Below are positions 1 through 7,203 of a stretch of 30,436 nucleotides of DNA, in pieces. Within the stretch, counting starts at the first letter, position 1. Each line of letters begins with the position of its first letter. The notes beneath the pieces were generated by a model. It did no database searches, had not been told where the DNA came from, and saw nothing but the letters and a program-made list of their open reading frames with translations. The position numbers and the translations under genes were made by a program. This stretch comes from Collinsella sp. (GTDB lineage: Bacteria; Actinomycetota; Coriobacteriia; Coriobacteriales; Coriobacteriaceae). Location of the stretch: the NCBI GenBank assembly GCA_031292915.1, contig JAUMSH010000080.1, forward strand, positions 1-30,436, written 5' to 3'.

Positions 1-119
1 CGTTTTAAAATGAGAAAATGTGGAAACACCAACGTAAGTGGGGGTGGAATAGTACATAACTGGGCTGGAAAACGGCCAACACAGGAACTATCCCCCCGCA
101 ACTAAGACCCCCACGGGCG

Positions 120-161
120 TAAAAAAGAAACGAGCCCGCATCCCTTGGGGACACGGGCTCG
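120..161 (-). terminator. Rho-independent terminator, minus strand
   Basis: The 8-bp arms CGAGCCCG (131-138) and CGGGCTCG (154-161) enclose a second small stem (TCCC/GGGG). Read on the minus strand the hairpin is followed by a T-rich tract (121-130). It lies just past the partial tRNA-Leu 3' end and resembles the degenerate hairpin at 318-354. Confidence 0.7.
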
Positions 162-190
162 AAAGCTCCATATGGTAGGGGCGGTGGGAC
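120..190 (-). repeat. Partial duplicate of tRNA-Leu 3' end plus terminator
   Basis: Bases 173-190 are identical over 18 nt to 369-386, the 3' end of the intact tRNA-Leu gene. They cover CCA, discriminator, 3' acceptor strand and 3' T-stem strand. Similarity continues past the tRNA: 120-161 resembles 318-354. The copy stops in the T-loop, so no complete second tRNA exists. Such a fragment is what an integrated element leaves when it uses a tRNA 3' end as attachment site. It could instead be a deleted tandem tRNA gene. Confidence 0.65.
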
Positions 191-317
191 GTCCGCGCAT
201 TTGCTGCGCAAATACGCACCGGCTTCGGCCGCCTGTCGGCGCCCTCGCCGGCTCGCTTCGGACGCTGCGCGTCCGCTTAACGCTCGCCCCCTCGCGGGGT
301 CGAGGCCCCCCCGCCCC

Positions 318-354
318 CAAAAGAAGCGAGCCCGCATCCCAAAGGGGCACAGGC
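318..354 (-). terminator. Probable terminator of tRNA-Leu, minus strand
   Basis: On the minus strand the arms GCCTGTGCCCC and GGGATGCGGGC (330-354) pair with some G-U pairs and one mismatch, followed by a short T-rich stretch (318-326). It starts 15 nt past the tRNA 3' end and is a degenerate version of the hairpin at 131-161. Confidence 0.5.
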
Positions 355-368
355 ACGTAAACAATATG

Positions 369-453
369 TGGTAGGGGCGGTGGGACTCGAACCCACAATC
401 CTTGCGGCGAGAGATTTTAAGTCTCCTGCGTATGCCAATTCCGCCACGCCCCC
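369..453 (-). tRNA. tRNA-Leu (anticodon UAA)
   Basis: The 85-nt gene reads 5'-GGGGGCG (453-447) and ends CGCCCCT-A-CCA, with CCA encoded (371-369). The acceptor strands pair, the D-arm has GGCGGAATTGGCA, the anticodon loop is CTTAAAA giving UAA, and a long class II variable arm and the T-loop TTCGAGT are present. UAA with a long variable arm identifies leucine. It lies 31 nt downstream of the membrane-anchored protein gene on the same strand, so it could be read from that promoter or have its own. A partial copy of its 3' end is found at 173-190. Confidence 0.95.
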
Positions 454-484
454 GTGAGACTAGAAGTCTAGCACAAGCCGTCCG

Positions 485-1108
485 TTACGCGTTGACGGCC
501 ATCGAGTGTTGGCCCGACTTCTCCAGGAACTCCTGGAACTTGGCTTCGTCGCCCTTGTTCTGGTACTGCAGGGCTAGCAGGTACTCCAAGCGGCAGCGCT
601 TGACCGGGTCGTCGCCGACATCCTCGAGCATGCGCTCCAGCTCGGGAATGTCGTTGTGGCGCTTGAGGATCATCGTGTCGTACATCAGCTGACACTCGTG
701 CGCAACTGTCTCGGCCTGACCGCCCTCAAAGCCCTTGATCTCGTGCAACAGCTCTTTGGACTTTTTGCGGTCCTCCTGGCCAACATAGTAGTTAAAGGCC
801 TTAATCACCAAGTCGACGCGCTGCATCTTGGGGAGGTTGAGTCCCAGCAGTAGGTCGAACATCTCGCTGGCGCGCTCGTGGTCCTCGCGCAGCAGATAGG
901 AGTTCAGACGCAGGTAGTCGCGGTTGTAGCGCGGGTACAGCATGCTGGTGAGTTTGCCGTCGAGCAAACGATCGAACTCGTCCCACTGCTTGGCAGCCAT
1001 AAGCTGCTGCAGGCGCTTAAACGTGGTGCGTTTTTTGACGCTAAAGAACACCGACACGGCGATGCAGATGATAACGACGGCGGTCCAGAGGGTGCGGGAA
1101 TCGGGCAT
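485..1108 (-). CDS. Membrane-anchored helical (TPR-like) protein of unknown function
   Basis: The 207-residue protein has one hydrophobic segment near the N-terminus (about residues 8-24, WTAVVIICIAVSVFFSV), then a basic patch KKR and a long helical domain. Helix pairs such as the run around MAAKQWDEFDRLLDGKL and the later RCRLEYLLALQYQNKGDEAK look like TPR or SEL1-type helical hairpins, but I cannot assign a family. With few residues before the membrane segment and positives after it, the bulk is probably cytoplasmic. The start is supported by TAAGGA a few bases upstream and a perfect TATAAT -10 box at 1169-1164. The tRNA-Leu follows 31 nt after the stop. TPR-like domains usually hold protein partners; which partner is unknown. 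Confidence 0.8.
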   Translation of the reverse strand: MPDSRTLWTAVVIICIAVSVFFSVKKRTTFKRLQQLMAAKQWDEFDRLLDGKLTSMLYPRYNRDYLRLNSYLLREDHERASEMFDLLLGLNLPKMQRVDLVIKAFNYYVGQEDRKKSKELLHEIKGFEGGQAETVAHECQLMYDTMILKRHNDIPELERMLEDVGDDPVKRCRLEYLLALQYQNKGDEAKFQEFLEKSGQHSMAVNA

Positions 1109-1163
1109 ATTAGGGTCCTTAGTCGCTCATAAAGCGAGCGGTATGACAACACGTACTAGATGT

Positions 1164-1169
1164 ATTATA
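1164..1169 (-). promoter_or_regulatory. -10 box for the TPR-like gene
   Basis: On the minus strand a perfect TATAAT lies about 55 nt upstream of the start at 1108. No convincing -35 box is visible at the usual spacing. Confidence 0.45.
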
Positions 1170-1271
1170 CGCAGCGTGCAAGCAAACTGGCATAAAAGCT
1201 CATCGAGGCTGAGTGCCATCGCTCGCTGCGGTACACTTACCTAAAGTAAACCATGAAGGGAGACATTACCT

Positions 1272-1559
1272 ATGAAGAAGATCGTTTTGGCTTGCGGTGC
1301 TGGCGCTGCTACTTCCACACTCGTTGCCCAGAAGGTCGCCACCTTGCTCGACGCCAACGGTTACGCCGACAAGTACGAGATCGTGCAGTGCGCCATCTCC
1401 GAGGCCAAGGACTACTGCGACGAGGGCGCTGACCTGCTGATCGCCACCACCGTTGCCCCCGAAGGCCTCACCTGCCCGTACGTGAGCGGCGTGCCCTTCA
1501 TGACCGGCATGAACCGCGTCGCTGCCGAGAAGGCCGTTCTCGACGTCATGGCTCAGTAG
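1272..1559 (+). CDS. PTS system galactitol-type IIB component
   Basis: The 95-residue protein begins MKKIVLACGAGAATSTLVA, the P-loop of PTS IIB domains of the galactitol (GatB) type; Cys8 would carry the phosphate passed from a IIA protein to the sugar. Length matches a stand-alone IIB. The start has AGGGAGA about 7 nt upstream. No IIA or IIC gene lies in this region, so it is either an orphan IIB working with distant partners or has a signalling role. The VOC-family gene begins 11 nt downstream and is probably co-transcribed. Substrate cannot be read from the sequence; GatB-like proteins serve galactitol, pentitols, ascorbate-like and other sugars. Confidence 0.85.
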   Translation: MKKIVLACGAGAATSTLVAQKVATLLDANGYADKYEIVQCAISEAKDYCDEGADLLIATTVAPEGLTCPYVSGVPFMTGMNRVAAEKAVLDVMAQ

Positions 1560-1570
1560 GCACTGCCTGT

Positions 1571-1945
1571 ATGAGTGAGCAGAACGTCAACCCGGTCGAG
1601 CTCTTTGGCATGCGCGTTGCCCATGTGGGCATTAACGCCGCCGACCCGGCAGACGCCCTGGAGATCGCGGAGCTGTTCTCGACGATGATGGGCCTGCCTG
1701 TTATCGAGACCCCGGTTTCGTACTTCAACGATTCGCTGGTCGAGGTCATGAAGCAGAACGGTCGTGGCACCAAAGGCCACATCGGCTTTGCCGTTAACGA
1801 CATCGATGCAGCTGAGAAGTGGTTTGCCGAGCGCGGGCTCGAGGTCAACGAGGAGTCGCGCGCGCTGCTACCCGACGGTGGTACCAAGCTCGTGTACTTT
1901 AAGCGCGAGTTCGCCGGCTTCGCCGTGCACCTGTGCCGCGAGTAG
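1571..1945 (+). CDS. VOC-superfamily (glyoxalase/dioxygenase fold) protein
   Basis: The 124-residue protein shows the paired beta-alpha-beta-beta-beta layout of the vicinal oxygen chelate fold: MRVAHVGINAADPADALEIAELFSTMMGLP, then GHIGFAVNDIDAAEKWFAERGLEV and a C-terminal AGFAVHLCRE. Candidate metal ligands are the His in AHVGI, the His in GHIGF and the terminal Glu of LCRE, but this is inference. Similar domains occur beside or fused to KDPG/KHG aldolases in Firmicutes, from memory of the family, so a role in sugar-acid metabolism is possible. It follows the IIB gene by 11 nt with only a weak ribosome binding site, which suggests coupling. A hairpin terminator lies 24 nt after the stop. Confidence 0.75.
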   Translation: MSEQNVNPVELFGMRVAHVGINAADPADALEIAELFSTMMGLPVIETPVSYFNDSLVEVMKQNGRGTKGHIGFAVNDIDAAEKWFAERGLEVNEESRALLPDGGTKLVYFKREFAGFAVHLCRE

Positions 1946-1969
1946 CGCACAAGCTGTCATAGCTGGCAA

Positions 1970-2006
1970 AAAGGGATAGGGCTGCGTGGCCCTATCCCTT
2001 TATTTA
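1970..2006. terminator. Bidirectional terminator between VOC gene and histidine kinase
   Basis: The perfect 13-bp stem AAAGGGATAGGGC / GCCCTATCCCTTT (1970-1982 and 1989-2001) has a 6-nt loop. T-rich tails exist on both strands, so it can end both convergent genes. Confidence 0.85.
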
Positions 2007-2020
2007 TGCCGAGGGGCTTC

Positions 2021-3316
2021 CTACCGCGGCAGGCGAATCGTAAAGCGGCTGCCGACGCCCTCGACCGAGGTCACACCGATGACGCCGCCGTGGCTATCGA
2101 CGATCCACTTGGCGATGGCGAGCCCCAGGCCCGAGCCCTGCGCTCCGGCATCGCGCGCGTTGTCGGCGCGGTAGAACCGCTCGAACGCGTGAGCTGCGGA
2201 TTCCTGGTTCATGCCGATGCCCTCGTCCTCAACGCTTATGTCGATCGTGCCCGCGCCCGCATCCGGCGCTACGCCAAACGAGATGGGCGTGCCCGCGTCC
2301 GAATACTTGGCGGCGTTTTGCACGATCACGCGCAGAGCCTGCTTCACGAGCGCGACATCGACGGACGCGTCGCAGCGCGGGTCGCTGATAAGCGCAGCGT
2401 CAAAGGCCAGCCGATACGTGTGCCCGGCATCGATCATCTGCGATTCTTCGCAAACCTCGCCGACCAGTGCAGCCAGGTTGGTATGCGCACGCCGCAGGAC
2501 CGTGCGCCCGGCATCGCCGCGCGCCAAAAACAGCAGCTGCTCCACGAGCTCTTGCATGTGCTCGCTTTCGGCCTTGAGGGACGCGATGGATTCCGCCAGC
2601 ACGTCCGGGTCGTCTTTGCCCCAGCGGTCGAGCATGTTCACGTAGCCCTGAATCACCGCGATGGGCGTGCGCAGCTCGTGGCTTGCATCGTTGACAAAGC
2701 GCATCTGCTGCAGCTTGGCCTCTTGCATCTGGCGCAGCAGGCGGTTGAGTGCGACCTCGATGCTTGCCAGGTCGGCGTCGCCGGTGGTGACGCTCGGCGA
2801 GTCGACGCTCGCGCGCTCGATGGCTTGCTCCAGCGTTTCCATCTTGCCGCCGGAGAGCTGCATGCGGCCGAGCTCGTCCACGCGCAGGGCCAGGTCGTTG
2901 AGCGGCGCCATGGTGCGGCGCACACGGCGAGCGCCGCCGAGCATATCGAGCATGCTGATGACCTGCCAACCTACAACAACGATATAGAGGGGCCAAAGTG
3001 CGATGAGGTCCTGCGCGAGGGGGAAGGTCTTGGTGGTACGCGCAAGCTCGACGGTATAGGTGAGCGTTGTCGGGTCCCAGCCGCGCGCGGGCTTCAGCGA
3101 CATGCCGCGAACGGTGGCGCCGGGGATCCATCCTGCGGTAAACGCGCTGTCGGGCAGTGTCTGGTTGTATCCATAGACGAGGATCGCCGCCGCAATCACC
3201 ACCAGCAACAGATCGAGCCAGACGTAGCTCATCAGGCGGCGCCACATATAGCTCCAGTTGATGGCGCGGGCGATGGAGGTGACGCGCTTGGCCTCGGCGT
3301 TACGCGCGGCAGACAT
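2021..3316 (-). CDS. Two-component sensor histidine kinase
   Basis: The start chosen is the ATG at 3316, inside the last codons of the response-regulator gene, giving 431 residues (MSAARNAEAK...); overlap of 17 nt implies translational coupling. Order: membrane helix 1 (about residues 33-50), an extracytoplasmic loop of roughly 75 residues, membrane helix 2 (LWPLYIVVVGWQVISML), a HAMP-like stretch, HisKA with the phospho-acceptor His near 213 in ASHELRTPIAVIQGY, then HATPase_c with the N box (VIVQNAAKYSD), G1 (DEGIGMN) and G2 (GSGLGLAIAKWIV). All catalytic motifs are intact. It would phosphorylate the regulator encoded just upstream. The signal is unknown; the loop shows no family I recognise. 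Confidence 0.92.
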   Translation of the reverse strand: MSAARNAEAKRVTSIARAINWSYMWRRLMSYVWLDLLLVVIAAAILVYGYNQTLPDSAFTAGWIPGATVRGMSLKPARGWDPTTLTYTVELARTTKTFPLAQDLIALWPLYIVVVGWQVISMLDMLGGARRVRRTMAPLNDLALRVDELGRMQLSGGKMETLEQAIERASVDSPSVTTGDADLASIEVALNRLLRQMQEAKLQQMRFVNDASHELRTPIAVIQGYVNMLDRWGKDDPDVLAESIASLKAESEHMQELVEQLLFLARGDAGRTVLRRAHTNLAALVGEVCEESQMIDAGHTYRLAFDAALISDPRCDASVDVALVKQALRVIVQNAAKYSDAGTPISFGVAPDAGAGTIDISVEDEGIGMNQESAAHAFERFYRADNARDAGAQGSGLGLAIAKWIVDSHGGVIGVTSVEGVGSRFTIRLPR

Positions 3317-4079
3317 AGCCCACCCCGCGCACGGTCTGGATGATGCGGGCGCCGCCGGCGTCCTCGATCTTGGCGCGTAGATGCGCGATGTGCACGTCGA
3401 CGTTGTTGGTGTCGCCCATGTATTCGTAGCCCAGCGCTTCGTGCGCGATGCGTTCGCGCGTGAGCACGGTCTCGGCATGCGCCATAAGCAGGGCGAGGAC
3501 ATCGAACTCGCGGGCCGTGAGCGCAATGGGCGAGCCGCCGACCGTGACTTCGCGGCGGTCGGGGTCGAGCGCAACCGAGCCCACGGCGAGCGTGGCGGGG
3601 GAGAGCGAGGCGGAAACCTGGGTCGAGTCACTGACCGGGGGCATCGCAGTGGCGCCGACACCCGTGCCGCCTGCCGCGCCCGTCCCGATGCCGCCAACGC
3701 CCGAAGCCGCCCGCACGGCCTCCGAGCGCTTCAACGCCACGCGGATCCGTGCGAACAGCTCCTCAATCGCAAACGGCTTGGTCAGGTAATCGTCGGCGCC
3801 GGCATCGAGCCCGGCCACCTTGTCCATCACGGCATCGCGCGCGGTGACCATTATCACCGGCACATCCTTGTGCTTGCGGACGCGCCGCAGGACCTCCATG
3901 CCGTTGAGCTGCGGCAACAGCACATCGAGCAGAATAAGATCGTAGTTGCGCTCCAGCGCCAGGTCCACGGCGGTGCGGCCATCGGCGGCGTGTTCCACCT
4001 GGTAGCCCTCGTGCTCCAGCTCGAGCGTCACAAAGCGGGCGATTTTCTCCTCGTCCTCTACGATCAGGATCCGTGCCAT
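3300..4079 (-). CDS. OmpR/PhoB-family response regulator
   Basis: The 259-residue protein has a receiver domain (residues 1-120) with the acidic pair DEE (9-11), phospho-acceptor Asp52 in LILLDVLLP, conserved Thr and Lys (KPFAIEEL), and a C-terminal winged helix (about 165-259; LTAREFDVLALL ... VDVHIAHLRAKIEDAGG ... TVRGVGYV). Between them is a Gly/Ala/Ser/Thr-rich linker of about 45 residues (GVGGIGTGAAGGTGVGAT and on), longer than the usual 5-20 residues. It is the cognate partner of the kinase that overlaps its 3' end. The DUF4342 gene ends 18 nt upstream of its start. The family binds direct repeats in promoters; no target site is evident here. Confidence 0.95.
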   Translation of the reverse strand: MARILIVEDEEKIARFVTLELEHEGYQVEHAADGRTAVDLALERNYDLILLDVLLPQLNGMEVLRRVRKHKDVPVIMVTARDAVMDKVAGLDAGADDYLTKPFAIEELFARIRVALKRSEAVRAASGVGGIGTGAAGGTGVGATAMPPVSDSTQVSASLSPATLAVGSVALDPDRREVTVGGSPIALTAREFDVLALLMAHAETVLTRERIAHEALGYEYMGDTNNVDVHIAHLRAKIEDAGGARIIQTVRGVGYVCRA

Positions 4080-4097
4080 GCGTGCCCCCGTTTGCGA

Positions 4098-4640
4098 TTA
4101 CTTGTCGTCGTTCAGATTTTGCTTGATGTCGTCCGCGGCGTCGGCGGCGTGATCCATAAGGTTGTTGATGCTGCCGGGCACGTCGCCGTCGCTATCGATG
4201 CGGTAACGCATGCCAAAGAACAGGCCGATCAGCATCAGCCATATCGTGGCGCCCCAGGCAAACAGGGCGATGATGGGGATCAGGATGGGGATGTTGAGGA
4301 TGATTGCATCGCGGCGCGTGGCGATAAACTTGGTGTCCAGGCTCAGGCGGAAGAGCTTTTTGAGGTACTCCCACACGCTGTCCATCTTCTTGGAGAAGTC
4401 GGTCTTTTCGCTCGACTTCTCGTAGGCGGCCTGCGCGGCGACCATCTCGGCCGAGGGTTCGTCGACCGGCGCGGACTCGGTGGCGGCGTGCGCCGATGTG
4501 GTCTGCGTCTTGCCCTGCGACTCGAGCCAAATGATGGCGTCCAAAACGTTGCCGTCGGCGGCGTCGAGCGCGGCTTTGGCATCGGTGTAGCTCACGTTGC
4601 ACTTGGTGCGGATGGTTTCAACTTTTTCGAGGTCGTCCAT
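4098..4640 (-). CDS. DUF4342 protein with UBA-like N-terminal domain
   Basis: The 180-residue protein starts with a three-helix UBA/TS-N-like domain (about 1-45; KVETIRTKCNVSYTDAKAALDAADGNVLDAIIWLES), a polar Ala/Ser/Glu linker (45-90), and a DUF4342 domain with an aromatic amphipathic stretch and one or two membrane segments (about 115-147; ILNIPILIPIIALFAWG and IWLMLIGLFFGM). The tail is acidic. UBA-like domains bind small protein partners, as in EF-Ts and NAC; the function of DUF4342 is not known to me. The start has AAAGGACA upstream. Its position as first gene before the regulator-kinase pair suggests involvement in the same envelope response, which is inference. Confidence 0.85.
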   Translation of the reverse strand: MDDLEKVETIRTKCNVSYTDAKAALDAADGNVLDAIIWLESQGKTQTTSAHAATESAPVDEPSAEMVAAQAAYEKSSEKTDFSKKMDSVWEYLKKLFRLSLDTKFIATRRDAIILNIPILIPIIALFAWGATIWLMLIGLFFGMRYRIDSDGDVPGSINNLMDHAADAADDIKQNLNDDK

Positions 4641-4998
4641 GACCTGTCCTTTCGTTCGATGGGCGCGACGCCGGGCGATCTGCTCGGGCGCGAGCGTTGC
4701 GTTCGGCGGCCTGCGTTGCGCGGCGCCGCCCCGCCCTTGGTCGAACTCTATAGTGCAGGTTATAGATTAAGCGATTCTTGAGCCAAGATTAACGTTGGAT
4801 GAGTTTTTGGGTAGCGGTGGGAAAAGTATTAGACCTCGATAGCGGGGGATGTGGTGCCGGTGCAAAACGGCGTCAAAGGTTGGTCGAGCAGGCGGTTTCT
4901 CCATTGATGTCCGCACAGCATGTGACACTTACCCTGCCGCCCCGCTCTGCCGCGGCGGCATGCGTCTGAACAACGACCCTCTAAGGAGTTCGATACCG
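4641..4998. other. Divergent intergenic region
   Basis: No gene is seen. It holds a minus-strand promoter candidate (4759-4786) for the DUF4342 operon and the leader of the small membrane protein gene. A hairpin TGCCGCC/GGCGGCA (about 4936-4961) lies some 20 nt before that gene's AAGGAG ribosome binding site. Confidence 0.5.
4759..4786 (-). promoter_or_regulatory. Promoter candidate for DUF4342-regulator-kinase operon
   Basis: On the minus strand TTGGCT (4786-4781) is separated by 16 bp from TATAAC (4764-4759). Transcription would start near 4752, leaving a leader of about 110 nt before the start at 4640. Confidence 0.45.
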
Positions 4999-5238
4999 AT
5001 GAGTGACAACGCAAAGCATCTCGCAAAGAAGTGCGTTAAGGACGCGGGGCCGTGCCTCGCGCTGTGCGTAGCCGGCGCAGCGGTCGCGCTGCTGGCTGTT
5101 CTGGGGCCATTCGACGTGCTCCGAAGTGCCAGTTCCCTGCACGTTTGCATGGCCCTTGCCGGCGCCATGATGACCGGCGGCGTGCTCGATCTGATTTTTT
5201 GGGTGCTTGACCCGTTTGGATGGAAGAACGAGGGGTAG
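4999..5238 (+). CDS. Small two-helix membrane protein, unknown function
   Basis: The ATG at 4999 is preferred over an upstream in-frame ATG at 4849 because AAGGAG sits 10 nt before it and the extra N-terminal residues are not membrane-like. The 79-residue product has two hydrophobic segments, about residues 15-37 (GPCLALCVAGAAVALLAVLG) and 47-69 (LHVCMALAGAMMTGGVLDLI), joined by a short loop, with a charged N-terminus (KHLAKKCVKD). No family is recognised. The metallophosphoesterase gene begins 85 nt downstream on the same strand, so co-transcription is possible but not shown. Confidence 0.65.
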   Translation: MSDNAKHLAKKCVKDAGPCLALCVAGAAVALLAVLGPFDVLRSASSLHVCMALAGAMMTGGVLDLIFWVLDPFGWKNEG

Positions 5239-5323
5239 GTCCCAAAGGATGGAAGGGCTGGAACGGTTGGCTTAGTGATCGTGCAGAATGTGGGCTAGCG
5301 ACTTACAGGGAAGTGGTGATCCG

Positions 5324-6049
5324 ATGACGGTCTATGTGACGGGCGATATTCACGGCGGCGTCGACATGCAAAAGCTTCGCGACTGGGATCTTGGGGATGG
5401 TCTGACGAGTGACGACTATCTCATCATCGCGGGCGACTTTGGCTTTCCGTGGGATTTCTCTGCCGAGGAATGTGCCGACATCGCCTGGCTGGAGTCGCGC
5501 CCCTATACCGTGCTGTTCGCCGACGGCAACCACGAACGTTTCAATCACTGGGCGGAGCGTCCCATGGAACTGTGGCACGGCGGCCTGACGCAGCGCCTGT
5601 CGGACACCTCGCCCATCCGACGCCTGACGCGCGGCGAGGTTTTTGAGCTCGACGGCTCAACGATCTTTACCATGGGCGGCGTCACGAGCGTGGATAAGGA
5701 ATACCGCATTCCGTATTCCAGCTGGTGGCCGCAGGAGCTGCCGGACGAGCGCAACTTTGAGGAGGCGCGGGCAAAGCTCGACAGCGTGGGTTGGAAGGTC
5801 GACTATGCGATCACCCATACCTGCTCCACGCGCATGCTTTCGCCCACGCTTTACCCGGCACCTGGCTGGAATTATCCCGATGTCGATCGACTCACCACGT
5901 TTTTCGACGAGCTGGAGGACCACCTGGACTACAAGCGCTGGTACTACGGGCATTTTCATCGTGACGCCAACCCAGCCGAGTGCCACACCGTGCTCTACGA
6001 CTGTATTGTCCGCCTGGGCGACGAACTCCAGCCCTGGGATGTCGCGTAG
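5324..6049 (+). CDS. Calcineurin-like metallophosphoesterase
   Basis: The 241-residue protein has the five metal-ligand blocks of the family: GDIHGG (residues 7-12), GDFGF, GNHE, ITHTC and GHFH. These hold two divalent metals that activate water to cleave phosphate mono- or diesters. The start at 5324 (MTVYVTGDIHGG) is chosen because the upstream in-frame ATG at 5288 would only add a few unconserved residues. The protein is close in size to the single-domain phosphoesterases found in many Gram-positive bacteria; substrate cannot be predicted. It runs into gluQRS tail-to-tail, with only 15 nt between stop codons and no visible terminator. Confidence 0.88.
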   Translation: MTVYVTGDIHGGVDMQKLRDWDLGDGLTSDDYLIIAGDFGFPWDFSAEECADIAWLESRPYTVLFADGNHERFNHWAERPMELWHGGLTQRLSDTSPIRRLTRGEVFELDGSTIFTMGGVTSVDKEYRIPYSSWWPQELPDERNFEEARAKLDSVGWKVDYAITHTCSTRMLSPTLYPAPGWNYPDVDRLTTFFDELEDHLDYKRWYYGHFHRDANPAECHTVLYDCIVRLGDELQPWDVA

Positions 6050-6064
6050 GGGCGGGGTGGCTGG

Positions 6065-7066
6065 CTACTCGACCGTTACAGTGATGTTTTCCCGATGCGT
6101 GCGGATAACATCCCAGCTAAAGTGCTCGACCAGCTGCTCGGCAGAGCGCGGTGTGGCGTCCGGCGCGATGCCTGTTTGCCCGGCGAGCCAGCCCAGTAGT
6201 GCCTCGGGCGCGCCAAAGCGGGTGCGGAGCTCGCCCAGGTCCAGGTCGCGGTCGCGCTTGGAAAGGCGGCGGCCGTCCGGTGACATGAGCAGCGGAATGT
6301 GCGCGTAGTGCGGCGTGGGAAGTTCCAGCAAATGCTGCAGGTAGATTTGGCGCGGCGTGGAGCCCAGCAGATCGCATCCGCGCACGACCTCGGTGACGCC
6401 CATGGCAGCGTCGTCGACCACCACGGCTAGCTGGTAGGCAAAAACGCCGTCGCTGCGGCGCACCAAAAAGTCGCCGCATTCGGTGGCGAGTGCTTCGCAT
6501 TGGGCTCCATACGTGCGGTCCACGAATTCGATCACATCGTTTGCGAGGTCGTCGACGGCGGGTACGCGCAGGCGCGTGGCCGGAGCGCGCAGAGCGCTGC
6601 GGCGGGCAACCTCCTCGGCAGAAAGGTCTCGGCAGGCGCCGCGGTAGATGGGCGTGCCGTCGCTCGCGTGCGGCGCGCTCGCGGCGTGGAGTTCGGCACG
6701 CGTGCAAAAACAGGGATAGGTGAGGCCGGCGTCTTGCAGCTGACGCAGGGCGTCCTCGTACAGATCCAGGCGATCGTGCTGGTAGTAGGGGCCTTCGTCC
6801 CACTCCAGTCCCAGCCAGGCCAGGTCGTCAATCAATTGAGTGGCAAGTTCCGGGCGCTTGCAGCGATCGTCCAGGTCCTCGATGCGCAGCACGATGCTGC
6901 CGCCTTGGCTGCGGGCCGAAAGCCACGAGCACAGGCAGCTGAACACGTTGCCCAAGTGCATGCGGCCCGAGGGCGACGGGGCAAAGCGGCCCACGACGGG
7001 GGTGGGCGCTGCCGTTGCTGGTGCGTCCGCGGCGTGTGTTGCTATGTTGCGTGCGTTGATATCCAT
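6065..7066 (-). CDS. gluQRS: Glutamyl-Q tRNA(Asp) synthetase
   Basis: The 333-residue protein is the catalytic half of a glutamyl-tRNA synthetase without the anticodon-binding domain. It attaches glutamate to queuosine at position 34 of tRNA-Asp. Signature HIGH-like block RFAPSPSGRMHLGN is at residues 27-40, the zinc-site pattern C-x-C ... Y-x3-C follows (YPCFCTRAEL ... YRGACRD), and the KMSKS-like LSKRD lies near the C-terminus. Length and the zinc motif separate it from full GltX. The ATG at 7066 gives a short Ala-rich extension before the catalytic core; a TATACT box ends 7 nt before this ATG, which suggests a leaderless mRNA. No queuosine synthesis genes are nearby. Confidence 0.93.
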   Translation of the reverse strand: MDINARNIATHAADAPATAAPTPVVGRFAPSPSGRMHLGNVFSCLCSWLSARSQGGSIVLRIEDLDDRCKRPELATQLIDDLAWLGLEWDEGPYYQHDRLDLYEDALRQLQDAGLTYPCFCTRAELHAASAPHASDGTPIYRGACRDLSAEEVARRSALRAPATRLRVPAVDDLANDVIEFVDRTYGAQCEALATECGDFLVRRSDGVFAYQLAVVVDDAAMGVTEVVRGCDLLGSTPRQIYLQHLLELPTPHYAHIPLLMSPDGRRLSKRDRDLDLGELRTRFGAPEALLGWLAGQTGIAPDATPRSAEQLVEHFSWDVIRTHRENITVTVE

Positions 7067-7073
7067 GCGGACG

Positions 7074-7079
7074 AGTATA
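7074..7079 (-). promoter_or_regulatory. -10 box of gluQRS, leaderless arrangement
   Basis: TATACT on the minus strand is separated by 7 nt (CGTCCGC) from the gluQRS ATG, so transcription should begin at or next to the start codon. There is no ribosome binding site between, and no clear -35 box. Confidence 0.45.
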
Positions 7080-7203
7080 GCGCGGGGCTTGGCAGGGAAG
7101 GCGTTGCTGCGCTCACAAGTTGGCGGCGGTGCGCATTGCGCACGGTGGGTTTGCGGCTCAAGGTCTCGATCGCTGCGTACCGACTTAGCCTCACAAACGA
7201 CAG

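Larger units (their letters stand above)
1..368. other. Non-coding, hairpin-rich region downstream of tRNA-Leu
   Basis: No credible gene is seen. Short open frames here overlap each other on both strands and lack ribosome binding sites. The region contains a partial copy of the tRNA-Leu 3' end with its terminator (120-190), and a run of GC-rich hairpins. Two of these have the same TGC loop: ATTTGC-TGC-GCAAAT at 199-213 and CGGACGC-TGC-GCGTCCG at 259-275. Bases 1-119 show nothing recognisable. Confidence 0.6.

Noticed and set aside
5..398. Small open frames around the tRNA
   Set aside because: They overlap the tRNA gene or its duplicate and have no ribosome binding site.
3317..3697. N-terminal extension of the histidine kinase frame to 558 residues
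   Set aside because: The extra residues overlap the regulator in another frame and are Arg/Pro/Ser-rich; the ATG at 3316 is the natural coupled start.
2006..4781. 445- and 466-codon plus-strand frames opposite the kinase and regulator
   Set aside because: They are antisense to clear two-component genes and contain His/Ala/Arg-rich nonsense.
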